The notes beneath the pieces are model-generated. The model ran no database searches, had not been told where the DNA came from, and saw only the letters and a program-made list of their open reading frames with translations. Made by a program: the position numbers and the translations under genes. From a virus: a DNA stretch of 43,719 nt. Shown here one piece after another: positions 7,681-15,800 of the stretch; positions within the stretch are counted from its first letter, which is position 1; the number at the start of each line of letters is the position of its first letter. The DNA lies in IMG/VR virus record IMGVR_UViG_3300036985_002110, positions 1 to 43,719 of that record. One strand, 5' to 3'.

Positions 7681-8550
7681 ATGGGCTTTTCCTCACTCGA
7701 CGATCTCGTCTCTGAAATCACCGCCAACGGCAAGTTCCACCGCAACGACTGGAACAAGATCACTGGTGCTGCGGCGTACACCGCTGGCCGCTGGTACGAC
7801 TTCTCGCCGTTGGCTGGCACTCCTGTCGCCAACGCCTTCACCGGCACCGCGCTCGCGTGGCAGTCGACGAACGAGGCCAGCGTCTTCAGCCTCTACCACG
7901 GCGGCAACGTCAGCACCGACACCAAGCACGCGCTCAACGTCGGCGCAGTGACGGCGGTGGCGACGGGCGTCCCGGCGCAGCTAATGCTCGTCGATCTCCA
8001 GGGCTACTGGCCCGGAATCTCGACGAACTCGGGCACGCTGCAAACGCTGACCGGCACGCCGACGCTGCGCTACACCAACGGCGCGGGCTGCCGGCTGTTC
8101 ACCGTGACGACCGTGGCCAGCGGTGGCACGGCGCATAACATCGCGCTGAGCTACAGCAACACGACCCCTACCAGCGGCCGAGCTCTGCCGGTCACGGTGT
8201 CGATGACCGCCTCGGCGATTGTCGGCCACATCGCGCACAGCGGCACGGCGGCGAACAACTACGGGCCGTTCCTGCCGTTGGCGTCGGGTGACACCGGCGT
8301 TAGCACCGTGGCGTCGGTCACGATGTCCGCTGCGTCCGGCGCTGGAACGATGGCGCTGTGTCTTGCTCGTCCGCTGCTGACGATCCCGCTGACCACGGCT
8401 GCGGTCGCCGTCGAGCGCGACTTGGTCAACCAACTCCCGTCGATGCCTCGCGTGATCGACGGAGCGTGTCTTGTGTGGTTGTACTTCGCGGGCAGTGCGA
8501 CGGCGGCGAACACCAACTTCTACGGCCACTTGGAACTCGGCTGGGGCTGA
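7681..8550 (+). CDS. Virion protein, large paralogue 2 (289 aa)
   Basis: Start ATG 7681 is one base behind the previous stop; the frame is open further upstream, but that part is a shadow of the preceding gene. The product matches its sister in length (289 vs 288) and in blocks: GRWYDFSPLAGTPV near residue 37, FLPLASGDTG near residue 200, and a GHLELGWG C-terminus corresponding to GQLEFLWG. It is likewise rich in Thr, Ala, Gly and Ser and probably all-beta. The two proteins probably occupy equivalent positions in the particle, or one has diverged for host range. Confidence 0.78.
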   Translation: MGFSSLDDLVSEITANGKFHRNDWNKITGAAAYTAGRWYDFSPLAGTPVANAFTGTALAWQSTNEASVFSLYHGGNVSTDTKHALNVGAVTAVATGVPAQLMLVDLQGYWPGISTNSGTLQTLTGTPTLRYTNGAGCRLFTVTTVASGGTAHNIALSYSNTTPTSGRALPVTVSMTASAIVGHIAHSGTAANNYGPFLPLASGDTGVSTVASVTMSAASGAGTMALCLARPLLTIPLTTAAVAVERDLVNQLPSMPRVIDGACLVWLYFAGSATAANTNFYGHLELGWG

Positions 8551-8552
8551 CC

Positions 8553-9338
8553 GTGGCTCTGAAGCAGAACACCTCGACGATCGCCAGCTTGCCGCTGCGC
8601 TTCCGTGGCGGCGCGTTGGGCATGCAACGGGCGTTCTGGGGCGGCACCGAGCTACGCAACATCACCGCAGGCCAGGGCCTCGCCGGCAACCTCGGGGGCA
8701 TCCCCTACGGCCACCGCCACCCATCGGCGTGGCTGCTGCCGCAGTCGCCGGGCGCGCTGTCTGCTTTTGTCTCGTCGCAGGCGCAACTCACCGTCTCGCC
8801 GCTGACCGTCGCCGCAGGGCGCAACGTCGTAGGCTCGACTTCGATCACGTTCACGGTCGGGCCGTCGCAGCTTGAGTTGATCGTCTCGGCGACCGGCTCG
8901 GCTACGGCGACCTGGACGCTGTCGGGCACGCTCGCCGCCGCCGTTGGCCTCACGGGCGCATCGTCGCTGACGTTCACGATCGGCCCGACCACGCTCGGCG
9001 CGATCATCGACGCGCTCGGCACCTCGCCGGTCACGTTCGTCGGCTCGGCCACGGTTCGCGCCACGGGAAATCTTGCTGGCGACATCACGCCGTTTACGAC
9101 GTTGTCGCCCGAGAACCTCGCGCAGAAGGTGTGGCAATACGTCATCGAGTCGGGGTACACAGCCGAACAGGTGATGCGTGTTCTCACCGCAGTCGCGGCT
9201 GGCAAAACGGACATCGTGTCTGCTGGCGGCGGCTCGGCAACCGTGACCTTCAGGGACATTGCCGACACCAAGGACCGCGTGACGGCGGGCATGACTGGAA
9301 GCGAACGCACAACCATTACGCTCAACGTCACACCATGA
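8553..9338 (+). CDS. Minor virion protein with repetitive beta middle (261 aa)
   Basis: GTG 8553 lies two bases after the previous stop and is preferred over upstream in-frame starts that would overlap the neighbour by almost 200 bases. After an N-terminal region (1-65), residues about 75-170 hold repeated Thr/Ser/Val strands (variants of SITFTVGP and SLTFTIGP). The C-terminus (about 185-261) contains a helix with ENLAQKVWQYVIESGYTAEQ and the block VTFRDIADTKDRVTAGM, a module recurrent at the ends of phage minor tail/neck proteins. It probably belongs to the virion; the repeats may build a fibre stem. Confidence 0.75.
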   Translation: MALKQNTSTIASLPLRFRGGALGMQRAFWGGTELRNITAGQGLAGNLGGIPYGHRHPSAWLLPQSPGALSAFVSSQAQLTVSPLTVAAGRNVVGSTSITFTVGPSQLELIVSATGSATATWTLSGTLAAAVGLTGASSLTFTIGPTTLGAIIDALGTSPVTFVGSATVRATGNLAGDITPFTTLSPENLAQKVWQYVIESGYTAEQVMRVLTAVAAGKTDIVSAGGGSATVTFRDIADTKDRVTAGMTGSERTTITLNVTP

Positions 9339-9688
9339 CGATTTCCCACACCGTGCTTTCTTCACTCGCCGCTGTCGTTGCTGGTGGAAGTGTCGCCATC
9401 TTGACCCAAGCTGGCATGCCTCCCGCCGATCTCGTCACCATCCCTTGGGACAAGTTGCTGGGCGTCGGCAGCGGGGGCCTTGCGTTTGGCGTAGCGTGGT
9501 ACTTTCTCCAGCGCGAAGAGCGGCTGCGCGTAGCTCACGATCGCGTCGTGTCGCAGCACCTAGAGACGGCAAGCAAGATCAGCGGCACGTTTGCCGAGAC
9601 GGTCAACAAGATTCTGGCCGAGGCGCGTACCGACACCGACCGGCGCGAGGCTCGGCTAATCGCACTCCTGCAAGACAACGACGCATGA
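9335..9688 (+). CDS. Small membrane protein, holin candidate (117 aa)
   Basis: ATG 9335 overlaps the preceding stop. Two hydrophobic stretches are visible: about residues 6-25 (VLSSLAAVVAGGSVAILTQA) and about 41-56 (GVGSGGLAFGVAWYFL), followed by a charged, coiled-coil-like C-terminal tail (57-117). Two helices plus a long cytoplasmic tail fit a class II holin, or the inner-membrane half of a spanin, and the next gene encodes a lipoprotein, the usual partner. The assignment to lysis rests on topology and gene pairing; it could also be a virion membrane protein. Confidence 0.65.
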   Translation: MTISHTVLSSLAAVVAGGSVAILTQAGMPPADLVTIPWDKLLGVGSGGLAFGVAWYFLQREERLRVAHDRVVSQHLETASKISGTFAETVNKILAEARTDTDRREARLIALLQDNDA

Positions 9689-9927
9689 ACAAGTTCGCTC
9701 GCTGTGCCGCGCTCGCGGCGTCCCTGACCATGGTCGGCTGCTGCGGCCCTGACCACCAGCGCATCGCCGCCGACCGGGCGACCTACAACTGGTTCGCCCC
9801 CATGATGATCGCCTACGTCACCGCTGACCCGGTGATGGACGCGCAAGCCAAGGCTACGCACTTGCGCGGCCTCCAGGCGTGGAGCGACCGCATTGCGGCT
9901 GACGAGAAGAACGTCGGGGTGCGCTGA
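9685..9927 (+). CDS. Small lipoprotein, possible outer-membrane spanin (80 aa)
   Basis: The product opens with a positively charged MNKFARC start, a hydrophobic core (about 8-17) and a lipobox-like MVGC followed by a second Cys, so signal peptidase II cleavage near residue 19 is likely. The mature part (about 60 residues) is helical and lacks Pro. A short lipoprotein directly behind a membrane protein (overlap of four bases) is the arrangement of Rz/Rz1-type spanin pairs that fuse inner and outer membranes at lysis of Gram-negative hosts. Classic Rz1 is Pro-rich; this one is not, so the role stays tentative. Confidence 0.65.
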   Translation: MNKFARCAALAASLTMVGCCGPDHQRIAADRATYNWFAPMMIAYVTADPVMDAQAKATHLRGLQAWSDRIAADEKNVGVR

Positions 9928-10229
9928 TGGCCGTCCCCAACCAGATCGAGTCGATCGTCCGCGACGAGCTACACACCTTATTCGCGAAGCTTGAATCGGA
10001 GATCAGCGACCCCCAGCTTCGGGCCGAACTGATGGCCATGGCCGAGGACGCGGCACTACTACCAATCCGCATCGCTCGGGGCGAAAACGTCGAATCGCTG
10101 ACGGCGGCTTTGACTGCTGAAGCCCAGAACCGCGCTCTGCACCACCGCATCAAGGTCCAGATGGCCGTCAAGCACGCCTGGATGATCGCGGTGGCTCGCA
10201 TCCTGAAGGTCGCCCTTGCCGTCATCTGA
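9927..10229 (+). CDS. Helical small protein with hydrophobic C-terminus (100 aa)
   Basis: ATG 9927 overlaps the lipoprotein stop by one base. The 100-residue product is all-helical by appearance, acidic in the first half (DELHTLFAKLESEI near residue 12) and basic then hydrophobic at the end (about 78-100: HAWMIAVARILKVALAVI), which may insert in or lie on a membrane. It closes the first late transcription segment; the second promoter-like element starts seven bases later. Within a lysis-like trio it could be an antiholin or accessory factor, but no family is recognised. Confidence 0.7.
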   Translation: MAVPNQIESIVRDELHTLFAKLESEISDPQLRAELMAMAEDAALLPIRIARGENVESLTAALTAEAQNRALHHRIKVQMAVKHAWMIAVARILKVALAVI

Positions 10230-10235
10230 TGGCAT

Positions 10236-10277
10236 ACGGGGTACATGGATTTTGCCAGACGTACCTAGCGTCCTGGC
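10236..10277 (+). promoter_or_regulatory. Duplicated late promoter-like element, copy 2
   Basis: ACGGGGTACAT (10236-10246), 14 variable bases, GTACCTA (10261-10267), then ten bases to GTG 10278: the same architecture, base for base in spacing, as 2729-2770. GGTAC-N16-GTACC spans 10240-10265, and TAGCGT (10266-10271) is a TANNNT hexamer six bases from the GTG. It precedes the capsid cluster and is paired with the terminator at 12798-12836, so these genes could be transcribed as a separate high-level unit. Confidence 0.62.
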
Positions 10278-10595
10278 GTGAGTGACTACGACCCGCTCGA
10301 CCTTGAAGGCCAGCGCGCCGCAGATGCAGACAGAGCACTGCGCGAGCGACTAGCCACAGAGGACGAGATCGCGGACGCCAAGTGGCTCATGGGCAGCAAG
10401 CGGGGCCGACGCATTGTGCATCGGCTTCTTGCCAAGGCAGGCGTCTTTCACTCGGTTTTCCACCCCAACTTCGGCCAGATGGCGTTTGAAGAAGGGAAGC
10501 GGGAATCAGCACGAAGACTCTTGGGCTTGGTCAACGCGCACTGCTCGGACCTGTACCCGCTGATGATGCGCGAAGCCGCGCAGCAATCTGAATGA
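10278..10595 (+). CDS. Bbp19-like virion protein
   Basis: 105-residue protein resembling the Bbp19 family of BPP-1-type phages: a segment reading WLMGSKRGRRIVHRLLAKAG (about 36-55), then HPNFGQMAFEEGKRESARRL (about 62-81), matching the family pattern of a 'GRR' helix followed by an 'EG-R' helix. The gene sits directly before scaffold and capsid genes, as Bbp19 does. GTG 10278 has the same spacing to its upstream element as the 2771 gene. The family is a small structural or assembly component; its exact place in the particle is not known to me. Confidence 0.8.
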   Translation: MSDYDPLDLEGQRAADADRALRERLATEDEIADAKWLMGSKRGRRIVHRLLAKAGVFHSVFHPNFGQMAFEEGKRESARRLLGLVNAHCSDLYPLMMREAAQQSE

Positions 10596-11212
10596 CCGAC
10601 ATGCTGACGGGGGCCGCCCCAACCACAAACGAAGGCCAAGCCGCAGCGACCGCTCCTGCCAAGACGGAGGCAACTCCGACGAAGCAGAGCGAGCAGACCA
10701 CGCCGCCAAAGCAGGAAGCCAAGGCGACGGAGCAACCCAAGAGCGAGTCTGCCCCCAAGGCAGAAGACTTTACCCTCACGGGTGAGTACGACCCTGGCGT
10801 CCTGTCAACGTACACGGAACTCGCAAAGTCCTTGAACATCAACAAGGACAACGCGCAGAAGATCCTCGACCAGATGGCACCTGCCATGAAGCAGGCCGAA
10901 CTGGCGAAGCTCGACACGGCGCGTGCAGAGTGGCTGAACCAGTCCAAGAATGATCCCGAGTTCGGCGGCGCAAAGCTGGAGGCTTCTCTCCAGGTCGCCA
11001 ACAAGGCGTATGAGGCACTGGCTTCGCCCACGCTGAAGGAGTTGCTCAAGGAATCCGGCCTCGTCAACCATCCCGAGATGGTGCGGTTGTTCCGCAAGGC
11101 TGGAGAGATGATCTCCGAAGATCATTTCGTTGGCGGAAAGAGTGCGCGAGCCGCTCAGGTGACTGGCCCGCGTGACTTCAACTCCATCGCGGAGTCCTTC
11201 TACAAGACCTGA
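10592..11212 (+). CDS. Capsid scaffolding protein
   Basis: 206 residues. The first ~60 are disordered and rich in Thr, Pro, Glu, Lys and Gln; the rest is helical (AKSLNINKDNAQKILDQMAP near 75; a long charged helix to about 170) and ends in a short basic/aromatic tail. This build, and the position immediately before the capsid gene, are typical of podovirus scaffolds, which guide shell assembly and are removed before or during packaging. No protease motif is visible. The ATG at 10592 overlaps the stop of the Bbp19-like gene by four bases. Function is inferred from build and order. Confidence 0.8.
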   Translation: MTDMLTGAAPTTNEGQAAATAPAKTEATPTKQSEQTTPPKQEAKATEQPKSESAPKAEDFTLTGEYDPGVLSTYTELAKSLNINKDNAQKILDQMAPAMKQAELAKLDTARAEWLNQSKNDPEFGGAKLEASLQVANKAYEALASPTLKELLKESGLVNHPEMVRLFRKAGEMISEDHFVGGKSARAAQVTGPRDFNSIAESFYKT

Positions 11213-11236
11213 ACCACGACCCCCTGAACATCCGAA

Positions 11237-12253
11237 ATGGCTACTCTTGCACAGACCAACCTGACGCTGGCCGACTGGGCCAAGCGCGTTCATCCCGACG
11301 GCAGCATTGCTGACGTTGCGGAGCTTCTCTCCCAGACCAACGAAGTCCTTGAGGACTGCGTGTGGAAGGAAGGCAACCTTCCGACCGGCGAGCGGGTTGT
11401 CATCCGCACTGGTCTTCCCACGACCTACTACCGCGCTCTTAACCAGGGCATCCCGTCGAGCAAGAGCACGACGGCTCAGGTGGATGAGGCGTGCGCGATG
11501 ATCGAGGCGCGTTCCGAAATGGACGTTGACCTCGCCAAGCTGAATGGCAACACCAACTCGTTTCGTCTGAGCGAAGACGTTGCGTTCATCGAGTCGATGA
11601 ACCAGACGTTCGTCGCCGGGCTGTTCAAGGGCAACGTCGCCACGGACCCCAAGCAGTTCCTTGGTTTCGAGAATCGCTATACCTCGGCTTCGGCTGGCAA
11701 CGGCACCAACGTCCTGCGGGCGGGCGGCACCAACAACCTTTCTTCGGTCTACCTCGTCGGCTGGTCGGATCGGACGGTCTACTGCCCGTTCCCGAAGGGC
11801 AGCAACGCGGGACTGATGAAGGAAGACCTGGGCATCCAGACGATCTTCGACGGCACCAACCGCATGCAGGCGTACGTCTCGCGCTTCCAGTGGAAGCCGG
11901 GTCTGGCCGTCAAGGACTGGCGGTACGTCGTGCGCATCGCCAACGTCTCGTCCAGCGGCATCTTGGCTGCGGGTGAAGGCCAAGCCGCAGGCGACGCTAC
12001 GCTGCTCATCAAGATGATGGCGCGAGCGATGGACAAGATCCCGTCGTGGGGCGGCATCAAGCCAGCCTTCTACATGAATCGCACGCTCTACAGCGGCCTG
12101 CGCATCATCGCCATGGACCGGACGAACGGCGTTCTCGACATCGAGAAGGGCCTGTCGCAGTTCGGCACGCCGATGTCGTGGCTGACGTTCCAGGGCATCC
12201 CGATCCGCAAGGTGGACGCGCTGACCAACAACGAATCTTCGGTCCCGGCGTGA
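11237..12253 (+). CDS. Major capsid protein
   Basis: 338-residue shell protein of the BPP-1 (Bbp17)-like group with the HK97 fold. Visible family features are the N-terminal MATLAQTNLTLADWAKR, a segment reading VWKEGNLPTGERVVIRTGLP (about 43-62), and the C-terminal LSWLTFQGIPIRKVDALTNNE-like end (about 313-333). The scaffold gene lies 24 bases upstream and the cement protein gene 39 bases downstream. The ribosome site is weak (no clear purine run before 11237), surprising for the most abundant virion protein. The capsid cluster has its own promoter-like element and terminator. Confidence 0.92.
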   Translation: MATLAQTNLTLADWAKRVHPDGSIADVAELLSQTNEVLEDCVWKEGNLPTGERVVIRTGLPTTYYRALNQGIPSSKSTTAQVDEACAMIEARSEMDVDLAKLNGNTNSFRLSEDVAFIESMNQTFVAGLFKGNVATDPKQFLGFENRYTSASAGNGTNVLRAGGTNNLSSVYLVGWSDRTVYCPFPKGSNAGLMKEDLGIQTIFDGTNRMQAYVSRFQWKPGLAVKDWRYVVRIANVSSSGILAAGEGQAAGDATLLIKMMARAMDKIPSWGGIKPAFYMNRTLYSGLRIIAMDRTNGVLDIEKGLSQFGTPMSWLTFQGIPIRKVDALTNNESSVPA

Positions 12254-12266
12254 TCCCCCTGACCAC

Positions 12267-12296
12267 ATGAACAACCAAAAGGAAACAAACCAATGA
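12267..12296 (+). other. Nine-codon leader reading frame before cement gene
   Basis: ATG 12267 opens a nine-codon frame, MNNQKETNQ, whose stop overlaps the start codon of the cement gene (ATGA at 12293-12296). The end, AAGGAAACAAACCAATGA, resembles the stop/start junctions at 35288 and 35488 (GAGACGAACCAATGA). It could couple translation, or merely reflect a favoured ribosome-site sequence. Confidence 0.3.
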
Positions 12297-12775
12297 TTCT
12301 CGATCAGCAACTCACGCTGTCCACTCCGAACGCCACGGCGGCTACCAACTATGACAGCGTCGATGTCATCGACACGCAGTCGGTTGGTGGCGCGACGGCT
12401 GGCGGTGCCCGCGATCTTCAGAGCGGCGAGGAACTCTACTTCTTCATCTCCATCCCGACCACTTGGGTTGGTGGCATCGATGCCGTGTTTTCGCTGTGGG
12501 GCAGCGCGAACGCCGACAAGTCGAGTCCTTCCTTCATCGCCAACCTGACCAACACCCTTGTCCGTTTAAGCGGCCATCTGGACGCTGGCCGTACCTACAA
12601 GGTGTTGATCCCTGCTGGTGCCCCTGGCAGCGTCGGAACCACGCTGCCGCGCTACCTCTTTGTTCGTGCCGCGACTACGGGCACGTTCACCGGGACCACC
12701 AACGTGGCCACCGTCGCCATCGTTCACGATGTGCAGGACGGTCGCCGGTTCTACGCCTCGGGCTTCACCGCCTGA
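12293..12775 (+). CDS. Bbp16-like capsid cement protein
   Basis: 160 residues beginning MILDQQLTLSTPNATAATNY, the usual opening of the Bbp16 family, small jelly-roll proteins that stabilise the BPP-1-type capsid from outside. The rest alternates short strands with Gly/Ser/Thr turns and ends in a YASGFTA tail. AAAAGGAA lies about eight bases before ATG 12293. Directly downstream is a strong terminator, so this gene closes the capsid transcription unit. The family match is by pattern; position right after the capsid gene agrees with it. Confidence 0.82.
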   Translation: MILDQQLTLSTPNATAATNYDSVDVIDTQSVGGATAGGARDLQSGEELYFFISIPTTWVGGIDAVFSLWGSANADKSSPSFIANLTNTLVRLSGHLDAGRTYKVLIPAGAPGSVGTTLPRYLFVRAATTGTFTGTTNVATVAIVHDVQDGRRFYASGFTA

Positions 12776-12797
12776 CGTAGCTGGGTAGACAAGACTG

Positions 12798-12836
12798 GCC
12801 CTGCCGTGCCGCGTGGTGCGGCGGGGCTTTCTTTTT
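12798..12836 (+). terminator. Rho-independent terminator after capsid cluster
   Basis: A GC-rich stem (12798-12806 pairing with 12819-12827, one G-T pair) around a 12-base loop is followed by a T-rich tract TTTCTTTTT (12828-12836). It separates the capsid cluster from the tail genes. Confidence 0.85.
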
Positions 12837-12854
12837 GTAGGCAAGGAGACTTCA

Positions 12855-15800
12855 GTGGCAAAGCGCAAGTTCTTGGTGGCGATCGGTCAGAGCAACAGTG
12901 CCCCCTTTGCGGACGCGCAGAGTTGGGAGGACGAGAACTTGCAGATCGCGCTGCGCAATCCGCAGGTCAACGCGATCCAGCACGCGGAGGGCAGCTACAG
13001 CGATGTGCTCAACCTGCCGTACACCTTCTCCGGTGGCCGCCAGAGCGGCGTTCTTGGCGATGGGCCGAAGGGTCGCCCGTGGCAGGTAGCCAACACGAAG
13101 GGCAAGGCGGTGCAGGCCGTTCGGATGCTGACGTTCTACGATCCGCTTCCGGCGCAGACGAACGTCGTCAAGAGCACCAACTTCAAGTACCCAGGCATCT
13201 GCACGGTCGCTGCTGGCAGCACGGCGGACAAGCTGGTGACCTCTCTGGAGTGGCAATACAACCCGCGCAACATCGTCTTGACGCGCAAGCGTGACGGTCG
13301 GCAGCACACGATCACCAGCACGGCGTTGGGCACTACGGTCTACGTCAGCCCGATGATGGTTCCTCCGCCCGAAGCCGGAGAGGAATTCATCTACCCGTTC
13401 ACGGGCGGCGCGGTTGGCACGACCAGCACGGTTGTGCTTGCCAACACGCTGGGCGGCGTCAACGACGCTGGCACCTACGATGTGAAGGTGCCTGGACTCG
13501 CCTACAGCGGGAAGGATTCCAACGCTTCCGCCCCAGGTATCGTCAGCATCCACCTCGCGTCGCAGCCGATGACGGACTCGGATGTCGTGGTGCTTTCGCC
13601 AGCGTTCGACAACAACGGGCAGACGGCTTCCTTAGTCACCACGACAAACGGATCTGCCGACATCGTTCTTACCGTGAACCTTGTAGCTTTTGGCCTGCTG
13701 CAAGTTGGCGAGTGGATTAGGTTTGCTGGCGTTATCAACAACGCTGTGACGCTCAATGGACGCTACATCGTCACCTACGCCGATGCTGCAACCGGAGTGA
13801 TTCGCATCGCTGACACCCGTGGCGGTGCCAACATCACGATGGGCACGGGCGGCAACCCAGTGTCGGAGATCATCGCGCCGTCCTTGCCTCACGGCCTACC
13901 GATCGTCAACCTCGTAGGAGCCCCGCAGCAGACGCCCGAATACACGGTTGAATCGGTTGTGGCGGCAGAGGTGACCGCGACCCCGAGTAATGCAAACCAA
14001 GGTTCAAACGCCTTGGTATTTGGTCTCGCTCATGGCATTGAGGTAAATCAGAGAGTTCGCATCTCGGCTGATCTTGGGCCGTACCTGTCGAACGTGGATT
14101 ATTGGGTTCACCCGAACACTACGTCGCAAAACCTGGCACTAAGCAGCACGCCTGGGCCAACCTACACACTGGTTACGGTGCCAGTAACAACCCAAGCTAC
14201 GGGGCAAACCGTCACGACCTTAGGCACGCTCGGCTCGGTCATCCTGAGGAAGCCTGCGACGAACACGGTTGCAGCGTTGGTGCATACCCCCAACCATCAG
14301 TTTCGCCTCGACGGCCAGCACCTCTACAGCAACGTGTACCCGGCGACGGTCTTGGTCACGGCTGGGACTGGAGGCAGCTTGCCGACCGGGCTGTCCTCGA
14401 CCACGCCGTACACCGTCAACGTGGTGTCTACGTCGAACGGCCAGCAAGTTGTCGATCTGCGCGATAGTGCTGGCGCGTTGGTCACTTGGAACAACAACGG
14501 CACTGCTCCGCTCGTCTTCACCCAGATCGGCGGCGACACCACGCTGCGCTGCTTCGACCTTCCGCACCGCATCAGTATTGAGCGTCGCCCGACGTACCGT
14601 GGCACGCTGACCGGCCTGACGATTACATGCACTTCTGGTGCCAACGCTGGGCAGACGCGGCCCTGCGGCGACATCTACCTCAACTCGTCTGGCAAGAGCG
14701 TTGTCGAAGTTGGCCAGCCGTTCACCAACGCAACCGAAGCCAGCGCGACGTACACGATCCAGCCGCCAAGCTGGGCTGGGCAGCAGATCCCCTTCAGCAA
14801 GTTCGCCATGTGGCTGCCGTGGTCGCCGTTTGAGGGCGAGGCATACCACAACATCCCGACCTCTACGCAGATCAACTGCGCTGGCCCAGGAAGCCCGATC
14901 ACGTTCACCTTCCTGACCGACTTCCTGGCGAAGAACACTCAAGTCGAGTTCTACGGCGACGGCCCTTCCGTTGGCAACACGAACGCGGCGACGGCTGGTT
15001 CAACCAGTTCGGTCATCAACTGCTCCAGCCTTGGAGTGGGAGTAAACTATGCTGGCCGCTACGTCCGGTTCCGCTCCGGTGCGCTCAAGGGCCAAGTTCG
15101 GCTGATCGCCAGCAACACCACCACGGCCATCACTATGGCCCAGGCGTTCAGCGCGGCACCTGCAACTAGCGACGCTTTCGAGATCATCGCCAGTGCGCTG
15201 CCGCCCGAGATCGAGCGCGGCAGGCCGTACTACGTCAAGGACATCTCGCTCGTCGGCGTGTTTCTGACGTACACCTTCAGCGCGACGTACAACGGGCCAG
15301 CGGTGACCGGAGCGCAGCAGTGGTTCACCGACTTCCCCGGCGGCGCGTTCATGGTGATTCAGCACCAGTCGGGCAAGCAGGCGTCTACGGCTTACGGCAA
15401 GGACAAGAGCAACCCGTACCCGCCTGGGTTCAACTACCCAAACCACTACACGCCGACCGCTGGCAACTACCAGCCGTTTCGTGGCATCTCGTTGATGCCG
15501 CAGCCCAAGCAGGCGCACTACACGGGGTTGGCGGTTCGCATCCACGAATACGCTGGAGAGCCGGTCTACGTTATCCCGTTTGCGGTGGGAGGCACCAGCT
15601 TGGCCCAGCGAGAGGTGATCTCTCTGTCTGGCCTGACTGGGCAAGCGTGGTTCGACCCCGACCAGCAGTCTTCGTGGTCGGCTGGTGATCCAAGCAACTG
15701 CTACGCCCGCCTGCTCGACGTTCTGGACGCGGCCAAGATCGCCTTTGAGTCGCAGGGCGACACGGGCGAGTGCATCGGCATCGTCTGGACGCAAGGCGAG

